Positions 1 to 9,089 of a stretch of 64,000 nt of DNA are shown one piece after another. A model generated the notes under the pieces. It did no database searches, had not been told where the DNA came from, and saw nothing but the letters and a program-made list of their open reading frames with translations. The stretch is from Arion vulgaris (taxonomy: Eukaryota > Mollusca > Gastropoda > Stylommatophora > Arionidae), in assembly GCA_020796225.1 (NCBI GenBank), contig CM036761.1, positions 37,258,928 through 37,322,927 of the forward strand. The letters run 5' to 3'. Position 1 is the first letter of the stretch, and each line of letters begins with the position of its first letter. Both the position numbers and the translations under genes were made by a program.

Positions 1-415
1 ATTCACTGTGGCATTGCAGGCAATATTGATGTCTTAGCTAGGGCAGTCAGCAATTTCTTACCTTGTCTTTTCAAGGGTCAAAACCTCAACAGAAAATCTG
101 CATACTGGAAGACAAACACTGATATGATTATGAAGACTTCAAAGATAGCAGAAAGACCAGGTCATTATATTTCGACTACTGACACTGCAGCTACAAACAC
201 TTATACAGACTAGAAAAAATAGCTCCTGCCAGTGTCAGCAGGCAGAACTGAATTAGAGCATATCCTACAAGATTGTCCTCTTCAGTGAGCTGAGACACAT
301 GTGGCCACCAGTCCCTGAAAACCAGCTTGGGAAACCTGACAGACCTAAGCGTCTGCCCAGTGTGGTCCAAGAAGTTAAGCGCATGACCAGAGATCGCTGA
401 AGAAGAAGAGAGTAT
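1..415 (+). pseudogene. 3' relic of an RNase H-type LINE
   Basis: In broken frames this encodes the C-terminal zinc-knuckle region found after the RNase H domain in Jockey/I-like LINEs. The readable peptide is LEHILQDCPLQ, then stop codons. The DNA ends with a GAAGAAGAAG tail at about 405-415. The fragment at 33545-33860 (- strand) carries the same peptide motif (TEHVLQDCPLL) and the same end (gcgcatgaccagagat then GAA repeats), so both belong to one family. It is truncated by the window edge on the left. Not functional. Confidence 0.7.
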
Positions 416-436
416 ATAGTCTTTAGCAGACCAACT

Positions 437-691
437 CAGGTGTTCAACTTAAAAGCAGCCCGTCATAAATAGAAATTTGCCAGGTACGCATTGCATCTCG
501 ACTATTTACTATTTAAACCGACTCTGACTAGCTTGTCCTACGTCACATTTGTTCATCGCCCCTTCCCGCACCACAATTACACACCATCACACAACCTTGA
601 CTTATACTACGTCATAACTGAACCTTCTCATTTCCATACATATATGCCAGATTAGCTCCATTCACAGGCTGCTTTTAAGTTGAACACCCTG
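437..691. mobile_element. Mariner-like MITE, family H, copy 1
   Basis: A 255-bp element with inverted ends of about 26 bp starting CAG(G)GTGTTCAACTTAAAAGC. It matches the copy at 31575-31832 over its whole length. The right end is followed by TA. The left end has lost one G and its TA is degraded. No coding capacity. The TA target and CAGGGTG ends suggest the Tc1/mariner group (inference). Confidence 0.8.
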
Positions 692-700
692 TATATACTT

Positions 701-718
701 ATCTAGATTTGGCTGTGC
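701..718. mobile_element. Possible terminal fragment of family G
   Basis: The bases atctagatttggctgtg resemble the right end of the G inverted-repeat family (atctagagttggctgtgg, see 5006-5072). Only about 18 bp, so chance cannot be excluded. Confidence 0.3.
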
Positions 719-759
719 TTTAACCAAAGCATAAATGGAAGCCATGATCGGTATATGTG

Positions 760-1290
760 ATGTTAGTGTTCGGACTAATTATACACCAATTAAATATTGA
801 ACCCGTTTAGATGTGCGAATATTACACTAATAGCAGAGGAGAAGAGGAAGCAGACTAGAAATTCCAGCGAGCTTAGATCTCCATCGTCAGCAAAAACTAT
901 GTGCCCAAAATTTACACATACTTTCCATGCCAAAATCGGGATCATCAGTCATCTACGTACACATCTTTTTCCTCCGGAGTTAATGGGAAAATCTGATGTA
1001 CAAAATTATCATCATCACTTGCGATAGTTGAACTACTATTTGACATACCTATATCAGCACTGATATTGAGTCAGTGTCTACAATCTGACCTATATTCGTT
1101 ATATAGGTCAAACCGTGACCTACACTAATTCCATTGACGAACTGTTATCAAAGCCCTTGGTCTAACAAATTCACGACTACTTGAACTAGAATCTTATCTA
1201 TTGCGACCGTCACGCGTGCATTAACATCATAATTCTAATAGGTAAACGTAAAAAAAAATTACCTATCTTTTGACCCGTTTACAATTGGTA
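760..1290. other. No recognisable feature
   Basis: No coding frame, repeat copy or structured RNA is apparent. A short hairpin (taggtaa ... ttaccta) lies around 1230-1265. Confidence 0.5.
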
Positions 1291-2090
1291 GAAATATGAT
1301 TCCAGAATTAATCTACGCAGATGACACAGTTCTCCTCTCAAATAGTGTCAAGGGGTTGCAACAGCTAATTCAGTCTGTCTAAAAAAAGCGAAGGACATAA
1401 CCTTTTTCTGAATACAAAGAAAACTAAAGTTATGGCCACCAACAAAGCAAAATCCCAACCCAAAATTGCTATCAATAATGAAGACATTGAGAAAGGCACA
1501 TAGTTTGAATATATTGGAGCATTATAATTAACAACACTGGAGATTGTATGAAAGAAATTAGAAGAAGACTAGTCAGTAGGGTGTTCAGCGTGAAGAAACT
1601 GGCACGACACAAGCAAGGAAACACTAGTAAGACTTCTGAGAACATGCATATTCCGTGTGGCTACATATGGATATGAATCGTGGACCATACCACAAACATT
1701 AAAGAACAAGACTGAAGTTGTTTGACACAAGGTGTAACAGAAAAGTTCTTACAACATTCTGGACAGAGAAGAGAAAAAACAAAGACATCCTACCAGATCT
1801 GCATATCAATAAGCATTGGCTCATAAATAACATCATGTCCCGAAAGATGAAATATTTTGACTATGTTAAACGCCACAGTAGTTTGGAGAGAATAGTAACA
1901 GAAGGCATGGTTTCTGGAGTACGAGGTAGGGGACGACGAAGATGAAGGTGGCAGCAAGACACCAAAGAAACCTTGAACATGACGCTGAAGGAGCCGGGAG
2001 AACTTGCTAGAGACAGAGAGTTTTTCAGGAGGGCTGTGATGAAAACGACGTTCCTCAAGGGACATGCTTACTATTTGAAAATGTAGAAAA
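1290..2090 (+). pseudogene. Non-LTR reverse transcriptase relic with YADD motif
   Basis: The first part reads ELIYADDTVLLSNSVKGLQQ, the palm-domain active site of a LINE reverse transcriptase. A lysine-rich segment with NTKK follows. Further on, after frameshifts and stops, comes the typical LINE C-terminal block RKMKYFDYVKRHSSLERIV and then ELARDREFFRRAV, which ends these RTE/CR1-like ORF2 proteins. The reading frame changes several times. Endonuclease and the N-terminal reverse transcriptase half are absent, so this is a 5'-truncated dead copy. A similar C-terminal block occurs at 63000-63312 on the other strand. Confidence 0.8.
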
Positions 2091-2099
2091 TATAGAAAA

Positions 2100-2420
2100 T
2101 ATACACGTTCTCTTTTAAACACACTCAAATATAACTTTCTATTCTCTCTCTTCTTCGTGGGTTCCTTGACATTGTAAGAAGGTAGTTTCCATTGCTTTCT
2201 TTCTGGGCAGTGACTATGCTAGTCGGAGATTGCAAACCATTATTACAACATTACTGTCCCTTAAATGCAAAAAACATTGGCAACATTTACAAAATAAACA
2301 TTTTTAAAACTGAATTGTTGACAAGAAATTAATAAAATATCAACATGAGTCACAATCAGGATGATAATATTAGTTTTAAACTAAATTTTGAACTTAGAGT
2401 TTTAATTTTAAAATCTTTCA
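2100..2420. other. No recognisable feature
   Basis: AT-rich stretch with no convincing coding or repeat signal. Confidence 0.4.
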
Positions 2421-2421
2421 A

Positions 2422-2660
2422 CATCCATATCGACCACAGTTAACCAATCTGTGTGATTTATGTGATCTGAGCCTAAGAGCGATTGTACATTGTGCCAGTT
2501 ATGCGCATACAAGTAGGCCAACACATCCGATTTCTGAGATGCTTTTTATTTACTAGGTAGCTTCCTAGGTCCCTACATCAGTTGCGTCTTACGACATGCT
2601 TTGTAGGTCGCAGTGGTACTGTTCTTTGCTTTCCTTCTGGGCCCCGGTACCACACGGGTG
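2422..2660 (-). mobile_element. SINE family B copy
   Basis: Read on the - strand it has the B layout: head with GTGTGGTACCGGGGCCC and cttacgacatg complement, then the B body (aaataaaaagc, cgcataactggcacaa, gattgtac complement). Eleven B copies occur in the window. No target duplication was seen here. Confidence 0.8.
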
Positions 2661-2664
2661 TAAT

Positions 2665-3300
2665 TTTAAAATAAAAACGTACTTCAACTGTAAAAACAAG
2701 TTAGTTTTAAAAATGTATTATAGCACAAATCCCCCCTAAATTTTCATGACGTTTGGCGTCCCTCGTGATACTGCTTCACGTCTTATCTGGTGAGACGCAC
2801 CTCCCATGTTATAAAACCACTTCTTTTAAAGAATGACTAAAAATGAAATGGTTCGCTGATAGCGATAAGTGTGCTAGTAAGTGGGTTGAAAAACTAACAT
2901 TAAACCTGGTTACGCACAATATTATTTTTAACAAGATTTCACTTCATTTCATCATTACACCAGGTTTCCCGCATTTTTGCGTGTTTATTGTTGTTTGTTT
3001 GCGTTTGATCTTATCAAACAAGTTGAACAACCTTTGTGATGTATCTATGTAGTGTTTTGTTGACAACGTGAGTATGTTGTGTGCCCCTTGTTATGTCCCT
3101 GTAGCATGTAGGACAGCCACTTCTCTCTCTCGATCCCGGCCTAGACTGATGAACCAACTTTTATCATGAATTTAGGACATGCACTTCTGAATTTCGTTCA
3201 AACTGTATGCATGTTACCCAATAGCACACGCGTTTGTACAGATAAGTAACTACGATTTAACAAACAAAAACAAGCAAATCTTAAAGTAATATATCGCATA
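2665..3300. other. Mostly unassigned DNA with a SINE N tail relic
   Basis: At 3118-3178 the bases ctctctctcgatcccggcctagactgatga resemble, on the - strand, the 3' end of SINE family N (compare 16489-16580). The rest shows nothing recognisable. Confidence 0.4.
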
Positions 3301-3305
3301 TAAAG

Positions 3306-3793
3306 CATAGATTCCCAAACTTTTTCGGCCCATCGCTCACTTTACACAACATAAACTTTGTAACGCCCCAAACCCTCCACATTATAACAGTTTGCCAACG
3401 CCTCTACACATTATAACAGTTTACCAACGCCCTTCCTTCTCAAACATATATACATCCTCTATTTTCTTTTTGACATAGAAAATTGATATATATTTCTGTA
3501 ATACATGGTCAATTTTCAAATGATTTTTGCATGAAATAGAAAATTTTTTTTTTTTAAATGAATCGTGCAAAACGGACATGAGATGGATTAAAATGCAGAA
3601 TTCAAATTGTAAGTGATTATTCAATAGCAAGATCACGAAAACATTTTATTTTAAAATATGTATTATTAATGTATTCTTTATGGGACCACCGTCCCTAATC
3701 GCATGAACACCCCCAATTCTTCTGAACCCACTATCGCCCCCTAGAACGCTTCAGCGTCCACTAGGGGCGGTACCCCACTTTGGGAAACGCTTG
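3306..3793. mobile_element. hAT-like non-autonomous element
   Basis: The ends read CATAGATTCCCAAACTTTTT and, on the other strand, CAAGCGTTTCCCAAAGTGGGG, a pattern common at hAT termini. The flanking 8-mers ATATAAAG and ATCTAAAA match at 6 of 8 positions. The interior is AT-rich with no transposase frame. Assignment to hAT rests on known termini of the group and is an inference. Confidence 0.55.
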
Positions 3794-3835
3794 ATCTAAA
3801 ATAATACTGTAACATGCTATCAGGTATATGGGAAA

Positions 3836-3965
3836 ACTGCAGTAAAACTATGTAGCAATGGCGAAACACGTAAAACAAAGTACTGTAGTTTGACAAACTA
3901 CTACAAAAACATAACAAAACACAGCAAAGTTTCCACCAAAAGGTTTTTATCGATCAACGGATACA
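3836..3965 (-). mobile_element. Penelope-like terminal fragment, family I
   Basis: Related to 6408-6560: gcagtaaaactatgtag, cgaaacacgta, aaagtactgtagttt, then, complemented, cgataaaaaccttttggtgg. It is more diverged than the 6.4-kb pair. Confidence 0.55.
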
Positions 3966-4042
3966 GCCGAAGAGAAAAAATTCACTTCTTACACGGCTCA
4001 TACCATATAGAATCAGAAATAAATTCCTAACTACCATACAAG

Positions 4043-4197
4043 CAGTGACGGCTTTTGTTGGTGGGGCAGGCACAAATTTTAGAGAAAATCATGGCTTTGG
4101 GTTAGGTTATATTTTAATTTATTTAATAATAAATACACGTTACATATTATTTTTGGTGGGGCCCGGCCCTCTGGCCCTTAATGACGAGCCGCCACTG
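4043..4197. mobile_element. hAT-type MITE with perfect 8-bp target duplication
   Basis: A 155-bp element bounded by CAGTGACGGC and GCCGCCACTG (inverted ends) and flanked by CATACAAG on both sides (4035-4042 and 4198-4205). An 8-bp duplication with CAGTGGCGG ends is diagnostic of hAT transposons. It shares its interior (tggtggggc, ttgggttaggttatattttaa) with the copy at 34549-34717, which lies in the other orientation. Confidence 0.9.
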
Positions 4198-4212
4198 CAT
4201 ACAAGTACCTCT

Positions 4213-4505
4213 TAAGTAACATTCCAGAAGTCCTACTATAGCATGGTGTCCCGTCTGATTGGTCATTGAGAGACCGTGTCGCTGACTCAAGTCACGGTTT
4301 TCGCCATATGTCTCGTTACTTCTCCGCAGAAATGGCATGCCATCTGCCGAAAGTATTGCACAAAACACAAACTCTGTAGTTCCAGTAAAAATTCTAGGGA
4401 TCACCGGTTAATAATGCAGCTGTTAACCAACCGACTAGGTCAGGATCTGAGTTCACGACCTTCAGAACGCAAGGCAATATCTTGATCTCACGGCACAGAG
4501 AACCT
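4213..4505 (-). mobile_element. SINE family F copy, diverged
   Basis: Shares with the F copies at 5968, 39862 and 50748 the blocks attgcacaaa(a)cac, ctccagtaa-like and attctagg. On the - strand a degenerate tRNA-like promoter precedes them. It is the most diverged F copy. Confidence 0.65.
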
Positions 4506-4675
4506 CAAAGCCACAATTATAACAATGTCGTAACATCAATAATATAAATAGAACTAGCTTTACTAACTCACAGCTTTTGGATTCTCCAAAACGAGTTAGT
4601 TCTTATTTCTCATTTTTTTTGGTATACACACTCTGATATAACCAATAAAAGATTGAGAGGGCGTGCCTCGGCTTA

Positions 4676-4933
4676 TCTTCTTCTTCTTCTTTGCGTTCGT
4701 TCTTTACAACCAATTTTAATCACTCTTTGTGATATGTTTGATCTTTGCCAAGAACGTGTATACGTTGCACATTGGTTTGGTAGGCCCCTAAACGCATAGA
4801 CTTCTACACGTTTAGGACATGTGCATCCGTTTTCAACCAAACCTCATTAGTCGCCTCTTACGACATGCGTGGTATGTAACAGTGGTTCTATTCTTTACAC
4901 CCCAAATTTGGACCCCGGTAACCACTCGGGCAT
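4676..4933 (-). mobile_element. SINE family A, full length, with 12-bp target duplication
   Basis: A 258-bp element. On the - strand it begins CGCCCGAGTGGTTACCGGGG, carries the shared head (gtaaagaatagaaccactg, cgtaagaggcgact) and the A body (gcgtttaggggcctaccaaa complement), and ends in GAA repeats. It is flanked by the perfect direct repeat TGCCTCGGCTTA (4664-4675 and 4934-4945), which proves retroposition. Confidence 0.92.
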
Positions 4934-5005
4934 TGCCTCGGCTTAAAGAAGCTTTAATCCCCTACCTAATAAATAAACAAACTCATGGCTTCGCATGGGA
5001 TTTAT

Positions 5006-5072
5006 GCAGAGCCAGCTATAAACGTATAGACATTCGGACTTGTCTGGCCTAGTTATCTAGAGTTGGCTGTGG
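5006..5072. mobile_element. Family G, 67-bp internally deleted copy
   Basis: Starts GCAGAGCCAGCTATAAAC and ends ATCTAGAGTTGGCTGTGG, the two ends of family G with almost nothing between. Flanking 5-mers are TTTAT and TTTAC (4 of 5 match). Confidence 0.65.
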
Positions 5073-5083
5073 TTTACGTGAAG

Positions 5084-5262
5084 AATTTTTTTTCCCGACC
5101 GTAACGGCTCACATGTCGACCCAATTTCAATTGGGTACCAAAGAAACACTGGAAAGTAAAGGCGACCGGTATGATGCAGATCACATGACCCTTTCTGTGC
5201 CGTAGGTCAAAGAAAATACGGGACCTACCACCTTCTTATTTCCCAATATACTTCATTGTATG
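5084..5262 (+). mobile_element. SINE family E, 5'-truncated
   Basis: Matches the body of the E copies at 23808 and 61389: cccgaccg, gtcgaccca, ttgggtacca, ggaaagtaaaggcg, then gtcaa(a)gaaaatac. The tRNA-like head is missing. Confidence 0.75.
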
Positions 5263-5587
5263 AATGCGTATTTTTACCTAATTTTTTACTTTGCTTACAC
5301 AATTGTACTATAGAAACTATGTTGCTGAATCATACACCATTCATGAATTTCCTAATCTTCTTTCCTATTCATTCTTTCTTCATGTCATTTCTTGCACTAT
5401 AAATATAATCTATATATGTGCATTGTATATAATAGTATCTCCTGTCAAGCCACACCTCTACTTCAGCTAACTAGTTCTAAATTGAATACATACACTTCTG
5501 TCATGACATATCGCAAATGTAGTTTCTCATGCTAGTTGCTTAGTCATGGTGATCATGTATGCACTTTACTTCCCAAGCTTACGCTTA
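5263..5587. other. No recognisable feature
   Basis: AT-rich sequence between a SINE and a minisatellite. Nothing identified. Confidence 0.4.
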
Positions 5588-5967
5588 CGTACATACATTC
5601 CTACAGTTAGGTGGTTACATAAAAACATACATTCCTGCAGTTAGGTGGTTAATAAACATACATTCCTGCAGTTAGGTGGTTCATAAACATACATATCTGC
5701 AGTTAGGTGGTTCCTAAACATACATACCTGCAGTTAGGTGGAAATTCCTTAAACATAACATACCTGCAGTTAGGTGGTTCATAAACATACATACCTGCAG
5801 TTAGGTGGTTCATAAACATAGATACCTGCAGTTAGGTGGTCCATAAACATACATCCTGCAGTTAGTGGTTCTAAACATACATACCTGCAGTTAGGTGGTT
5901 CATAAACATACATTCCTACAGTTAGGTGTTCTAAACATACATTCCTACAGTTAGGTGGTTCATAAAG
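5588..5967. repeat. 31-bp minisatellite, about 12 units
   Basis: Consensus unit CATACCTGCAGTTAGGTGG plus TTCATAAACATA. Units vary by small indels. Most contain a CTGCAG hexamer. The array runs directly into the SINE F copy at 5968. Confidence 0.95.
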
Positions 5968-6222
5968 TGTCTAAAGGCCAAGAATTTGCATCATTGCACC
6001 CGGTTTCATTATATGGTTCCCTCCCTCTAGGCAGATATGACATGTCACCGGCCAAGAGTGTTGCACAAAGCACGAATTCCGCAACTCCAACAATAATTCT
6101 AGAAATCTTCGAGAAAAAAATGCATATGTGAATTGAACGACGAGGTCCGGATTCGAACCTGCAACCTTCAGAACGTACGAAAAACGTCTCAACCACATCG
6201 CACATAAACCTCCCCTCCCTCT
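5968..6222 (-). mobile_element. SINE family F with tRNA-like head
   Basis: On the - strand the head has an A-box-like TGCGATGTGGTTGAG and a B box GGTTCGAATCC, followed by the family body (tttctcgaagatttctag, gcggaattcgtgctttgtgc complement). The polymerase III promoter elements define it as a tRNA-derived SINE. Confidence 0.85.
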
Positions 6223-6263
6223 CCCCAATGGGGATCCATATTGGTGCTTAATTTGTTATATCA

Positions 6264-6323
6264 CACACATACACACGCCCGCACACACGCCCGCACACAC
6301 GCCCGCACACACGCCCGCACACA
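6264..6323. repeat. 12-bp repeat, (CACACACGCCCG)n
   Basis: About five units. On the - strand the frame gives a CVRA-type repeat, which is not a real protein. Confidence 0.9.
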
Positions 6324-6407
6324 GGTAGAAATGTAGATGATTTTGATAATTTGTGGTTTTGCTAAAAGAGAGATGTTTGGATATCTGAATAAACTCAACA
6401 TAGATAG

Positions 6408-6775
6408 AGACTGCAGTAAAACTATGTAGAATGGCGAAACACGTAATAACAAAGTACTGTAGTTTTACAAAATACAAAAACAATGACAATACACAGCAAC
6501 GTTTCGACCAAAAGGCCTTTATCAAGCAAAATATACTACAAAAGTGACGAATGTCACAGCACACTACTATAGATTTAACAAAGATATTACACCGGTTTAA
6601 AATGATTTTTAACTGTTGTAATATCTTTTGTCAAAGTCTGTATGTGGTGTTCTGTGAAATTTGTCATTCTGTTGTATCGTCTGCTTGATAAAGCCCTTTG
6701 GTCGAAACGTTGCTGTGTATTGTCGTTGTTTTGTATTTTGTAAAACTACAGTACTTTGTTATTACGTGTTTCGGA
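6408..6775. mobile_element. Inverted pair of Penelope-like ends (family I)
   Basis: The arm at 6408-6560 is repeated in inverse orientation at about 6615-6775. Shared blocks are cgaaacacgtaataacaaag, tactgtagttttacaaaatac and cagcaacgtttcgaccaaa. Each arm contains TTGATAAAG, a GGCC/GGTC-type hairpin, then CGAAACG, which resembles the core of the hammerhead ribozyme carried at the ends of Penelope-like elements. Assignment to that group is an inference from this motif. No reverse transcriptase is present. Confidence 0.6.
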
Positions 6776-6963
6776 AATCTGAGTAGTGAAGTTAGTTGGT
6801 ATATGACTACATTTGCCTTCTGGACTAGAATAAGTACTGGTTATTGGGTATTAGTTACTCAACTGACGTCACACCACTTCGGGCAGACCCGTAGGCGCTC
6901 AGTTTTCCCCAATAGATATCGAAAGGTATGCATACTGATGGTTCCTGTGGCTTGCTAGTTAAA

Positions 6964-7326
6964 CCACAGCCAGGTTTCTAGCACAGGCCAGATAACTGGC
7001 CGGGTTTTCCCCTGACCTAGATAAGAAAAGGGATCTGGAAATTACAGATGTTTGATAGAACACTGCACGCTTTTTTTGCAATTCTACTCAATTCGGTGAG
7101 TCTATGGTTATTTATTGGTGAAAAATATTTATAATATTGATATTCCTTATTGTTAAACTTAACTTGTTGCATAATATGACTTCGAGTTAGCATTTTGTGT
7201 TGATTTTAAAATGAATTCGTCTATATACACCAATACTGGAATGCGAGGTCACGTGGTGTAGTTGGGGTCTGATTTCCACAATTCTTACCTGAGCCCGAAG
7301 GCCCAGTAGTTTATAGTTGGCTCTGG
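6964..7326. mobile_element. Family G inverted-repeat element, copy 1
   Basis: A 363-bp element with ends CCACAGCCAGG and TTGGCTCTGG (inverted), flanked by TTAAA on both sides (6959-6963 and 7327-7331). The AT-rich interior matches the copies at 12477 and 48978 in the opposite orientation (aatatttataatattgatat, acttgttgcataatatgac). No coding capacity. Confidence 0.85.
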
Positions 7327-7384
7327 TTAAACAGACTTCTCTTTCTCTCGTTCTGCCCCTCAATCATCCAGTTCTACTTGTACA

Positions 7385-7645
7385 GCGTGTAATTCTAAAC
7401 TTCCTAAATCGTTGGATTGATTCAACGTCTATTTTAGTGTCCTTATCCAACAGTAAGTCCCCAGGAAACGGAAGAGCATTATCCCTTATCCGTCCTAAAC
7501 TCACCAACAACCGATGTTTTCGATGCAAGCATGTCCGCTCTCTCGTTGCCGACAACACTCACATGACCAGGACAATAGATCCACGTGAGCCTCTGGAGTT
7601 TGGAAACCTCCATAGAAGACATCCATTCATACCGCAACCTTCCAT
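7385..7645 (-). pseudogene. RNase H domain fragment of a LINE
   Basis: On the - strand it reads LTWIYCPGHVSVVGNERADM, the C-terminal half of a type I RNase H domain (PGHxGVxGNExAD signature with the last catalytic Asp), followed by LASKTSVVGEF and a frame broken by stops. The sister fragment at 17870-18205 has the same signature in better condition. It lies downstream of another LINE tail in the wrong order, so it is an independent insertion or a rearranged piece. Confidence 0.8.
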
Positions 7646-7747
7646 TCTAGATCTTCAGAAGCATCGGCTGAGAGTCAGAACTAGGACTCAAGAATTATAT
7701 TCTAAAATATTCTTCAAAAGCTTAATGTTTACGATTTGATCTATTTA

Positions 7748-8165
7748 CTGTTTTTTGAGGCCAGTCTTTCAGGTCTTCACCAAGCATTCTCGCTCTCGAT
7801 CTCCGCTTAGACTGACGTATCAGATTTCCACATAAATTCTGCTGTTGTTTTAAGGCTTCGTCCTCCGTACAGCTTCTCGTTTTGCTCGGTATTTTCCGGC
7901 CAGATTTCGTTTCTCAGAATTGCTAGCAGTGAGCAGTCTTGCAGTAGGTGCTCTGTAGTCATGTCCGCCTTCTCGCAGTGGCACAGGCTAGTTGTGCCGA
8001 TTTAAAATTTGTTGTAAATGTGGGACCGGAGTCTGTTATGGCCTGTACGGAGGCGGAATAGACAACTTGTTTGCTACGGGGCAGACCAAGTACCCATCTT
8101 TGGCGCTGTGTTGTGGGTGGTCTTGCGACCACTTGTCTCTATATCGCCATGCGATGGTTGTTTTA
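7748..8165 (-). pseudogene. 3' end of an RNase H-type LINE
   Basis: On the - strand it reads LFRLRTGHNRLRSHIYNKF, then a frameshift and CHCEKADMTTEHLLQDCSLL, then AILRNEIWPENTEQNEKLYG and KTTAEFMWKSDTSV before a stop. This is the zinc-knuckle C terminus of Jockey/I-type ORF2. The DNA after the stop (7785-7845) closely resembles the 3' end of SINE family N, which points to a LINE/SINE partnership. Confidence 0.8.
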
Positions 8166-8169
8166 GCCT

Positions 8170-8620
8170 CCTCGTAGCTGAGTTCGTAATCAGTCTGCGG
8201 CTGTCGCCTTCCTGCCTTTGCTAGCTGTCTGCCTCTTCGTCTCCGCTTATATTGCAGTGTATGGGATCACTATATGACTGTGTTTGAATGAGTTTGTTAA
8301 TAACCAAACATTCAATGCAACGCTTTAGGTAACCTATGAGGGTAGGGAATGGCGATGCTTGTAACGTCCCATGAGGAGAAAGTGGAAGATTCAATTTCTG
8401 ACGCTCGTCATTGTGAGTCATGCTGTTTATATAACCATGATTTGGCAGTGGACTACTGACTACTCTAATAACACATCCCTAATAAACGAATGTGTTAAAG
8501 TTAAAATAGTAAAACTGTATTAGCTTTTTGTAGTTGATATTACTTTAAAGTAACTTCTATTTTCACAAATAAAAATGGTATTCGTAAATACTGTGCAGTT
8601 TGAAAAAAAAAAATCACAAT
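8170..8620. other. No recognisable feature
   Basis: No convincing signal, apart from a short LINE-tail-like string (cgtctccgcttatattgcag) near 8238. Confidence 0.35.
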
Positions 8621-8623
8621 CGT

Positions 8624-8697
8624 AGGTTATTTTAAAGAAAAAAACATTTAAGGGCGGTATTTCGAAGACTTGCATCATACTGAGAAAATATACCGCC
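8624..8697. repeat. 75-bp dispersed repeat, copy 1
   Basis: Nearly identical to 13807-13880: ggttattttaaagaaaaa, ggcggtatttcg, cttgcatcatactgagaaaa. Here it runs into a SINE head, whereas at 13.8 kb it sits inside a LINE tail. Confidence 0.85.
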
Positions 8698-8838
8698 CGA
8701 GTGGTTACCGGGGTCCAAATTTTGGGGTGTAAAGAATAGAACCACTGTTACCTGCCATGCTTGTCGTAAGAGGCGTATAATGAGGTTGATTGTGGGTCTA
8801 GCTACCCTACCACGTAAAAACCACCAGAATGCTGTAGA
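8692..8838 (+). mobile_element. SINE family N, 3'-truncated
   Basis: Shared head (cgcccgagtggttaccgggg, gtaaagaatagaaccactg) followed by the start of the N body (tctagctaccctaccacg, gaatgctgtag). It stops long before the N tail. Confidence 0.75.
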
Positions 8839-9089
8839 ATATAAAATAATTTTTTTTAAAACTTTCAACAGTCCCTATAACGTATAACAAGGAACAAAAA
8901 CGTCTCCTTTGAGACCATTACGCCATTCACAATGTCAGTTCAAACGCAGTGGCTGTTATATTTAAACGTTTAGTGTGCTGATGAAACATGTACTGTAGGC
9001 TGATGCAACCTGTTACAAACATAAAGTGGTACATCGCAACGCGCCGCGTTACTAACGAGATAATATCAAATTGAAAGTCATTCAACTTT

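Noticed and set aside
1145..1170. Another hammerhead-like string (ttatcaaagcccttggtctaac)
   Set aside because: Core bases GAAA and GATAA are not preserved. Similarity is probably chance.
5588..5967. Possible CRISPR array (31-bp regular units)
   Set aside because: Units are directly adjacent without unique spacers, and the context is animal DNA. It is a minisatellite.
6261..6564. Cysteine-rich repeat protein on the - strand
   Set aside because: Encoded by a simple 12-bp repeat fused to Penelope-like repeat sequence. Not a credible gene.
7317..7739. 140-codon open frame on the + strand
   Set aside because: Antisense of the RNase H fragment at 7385-7645.
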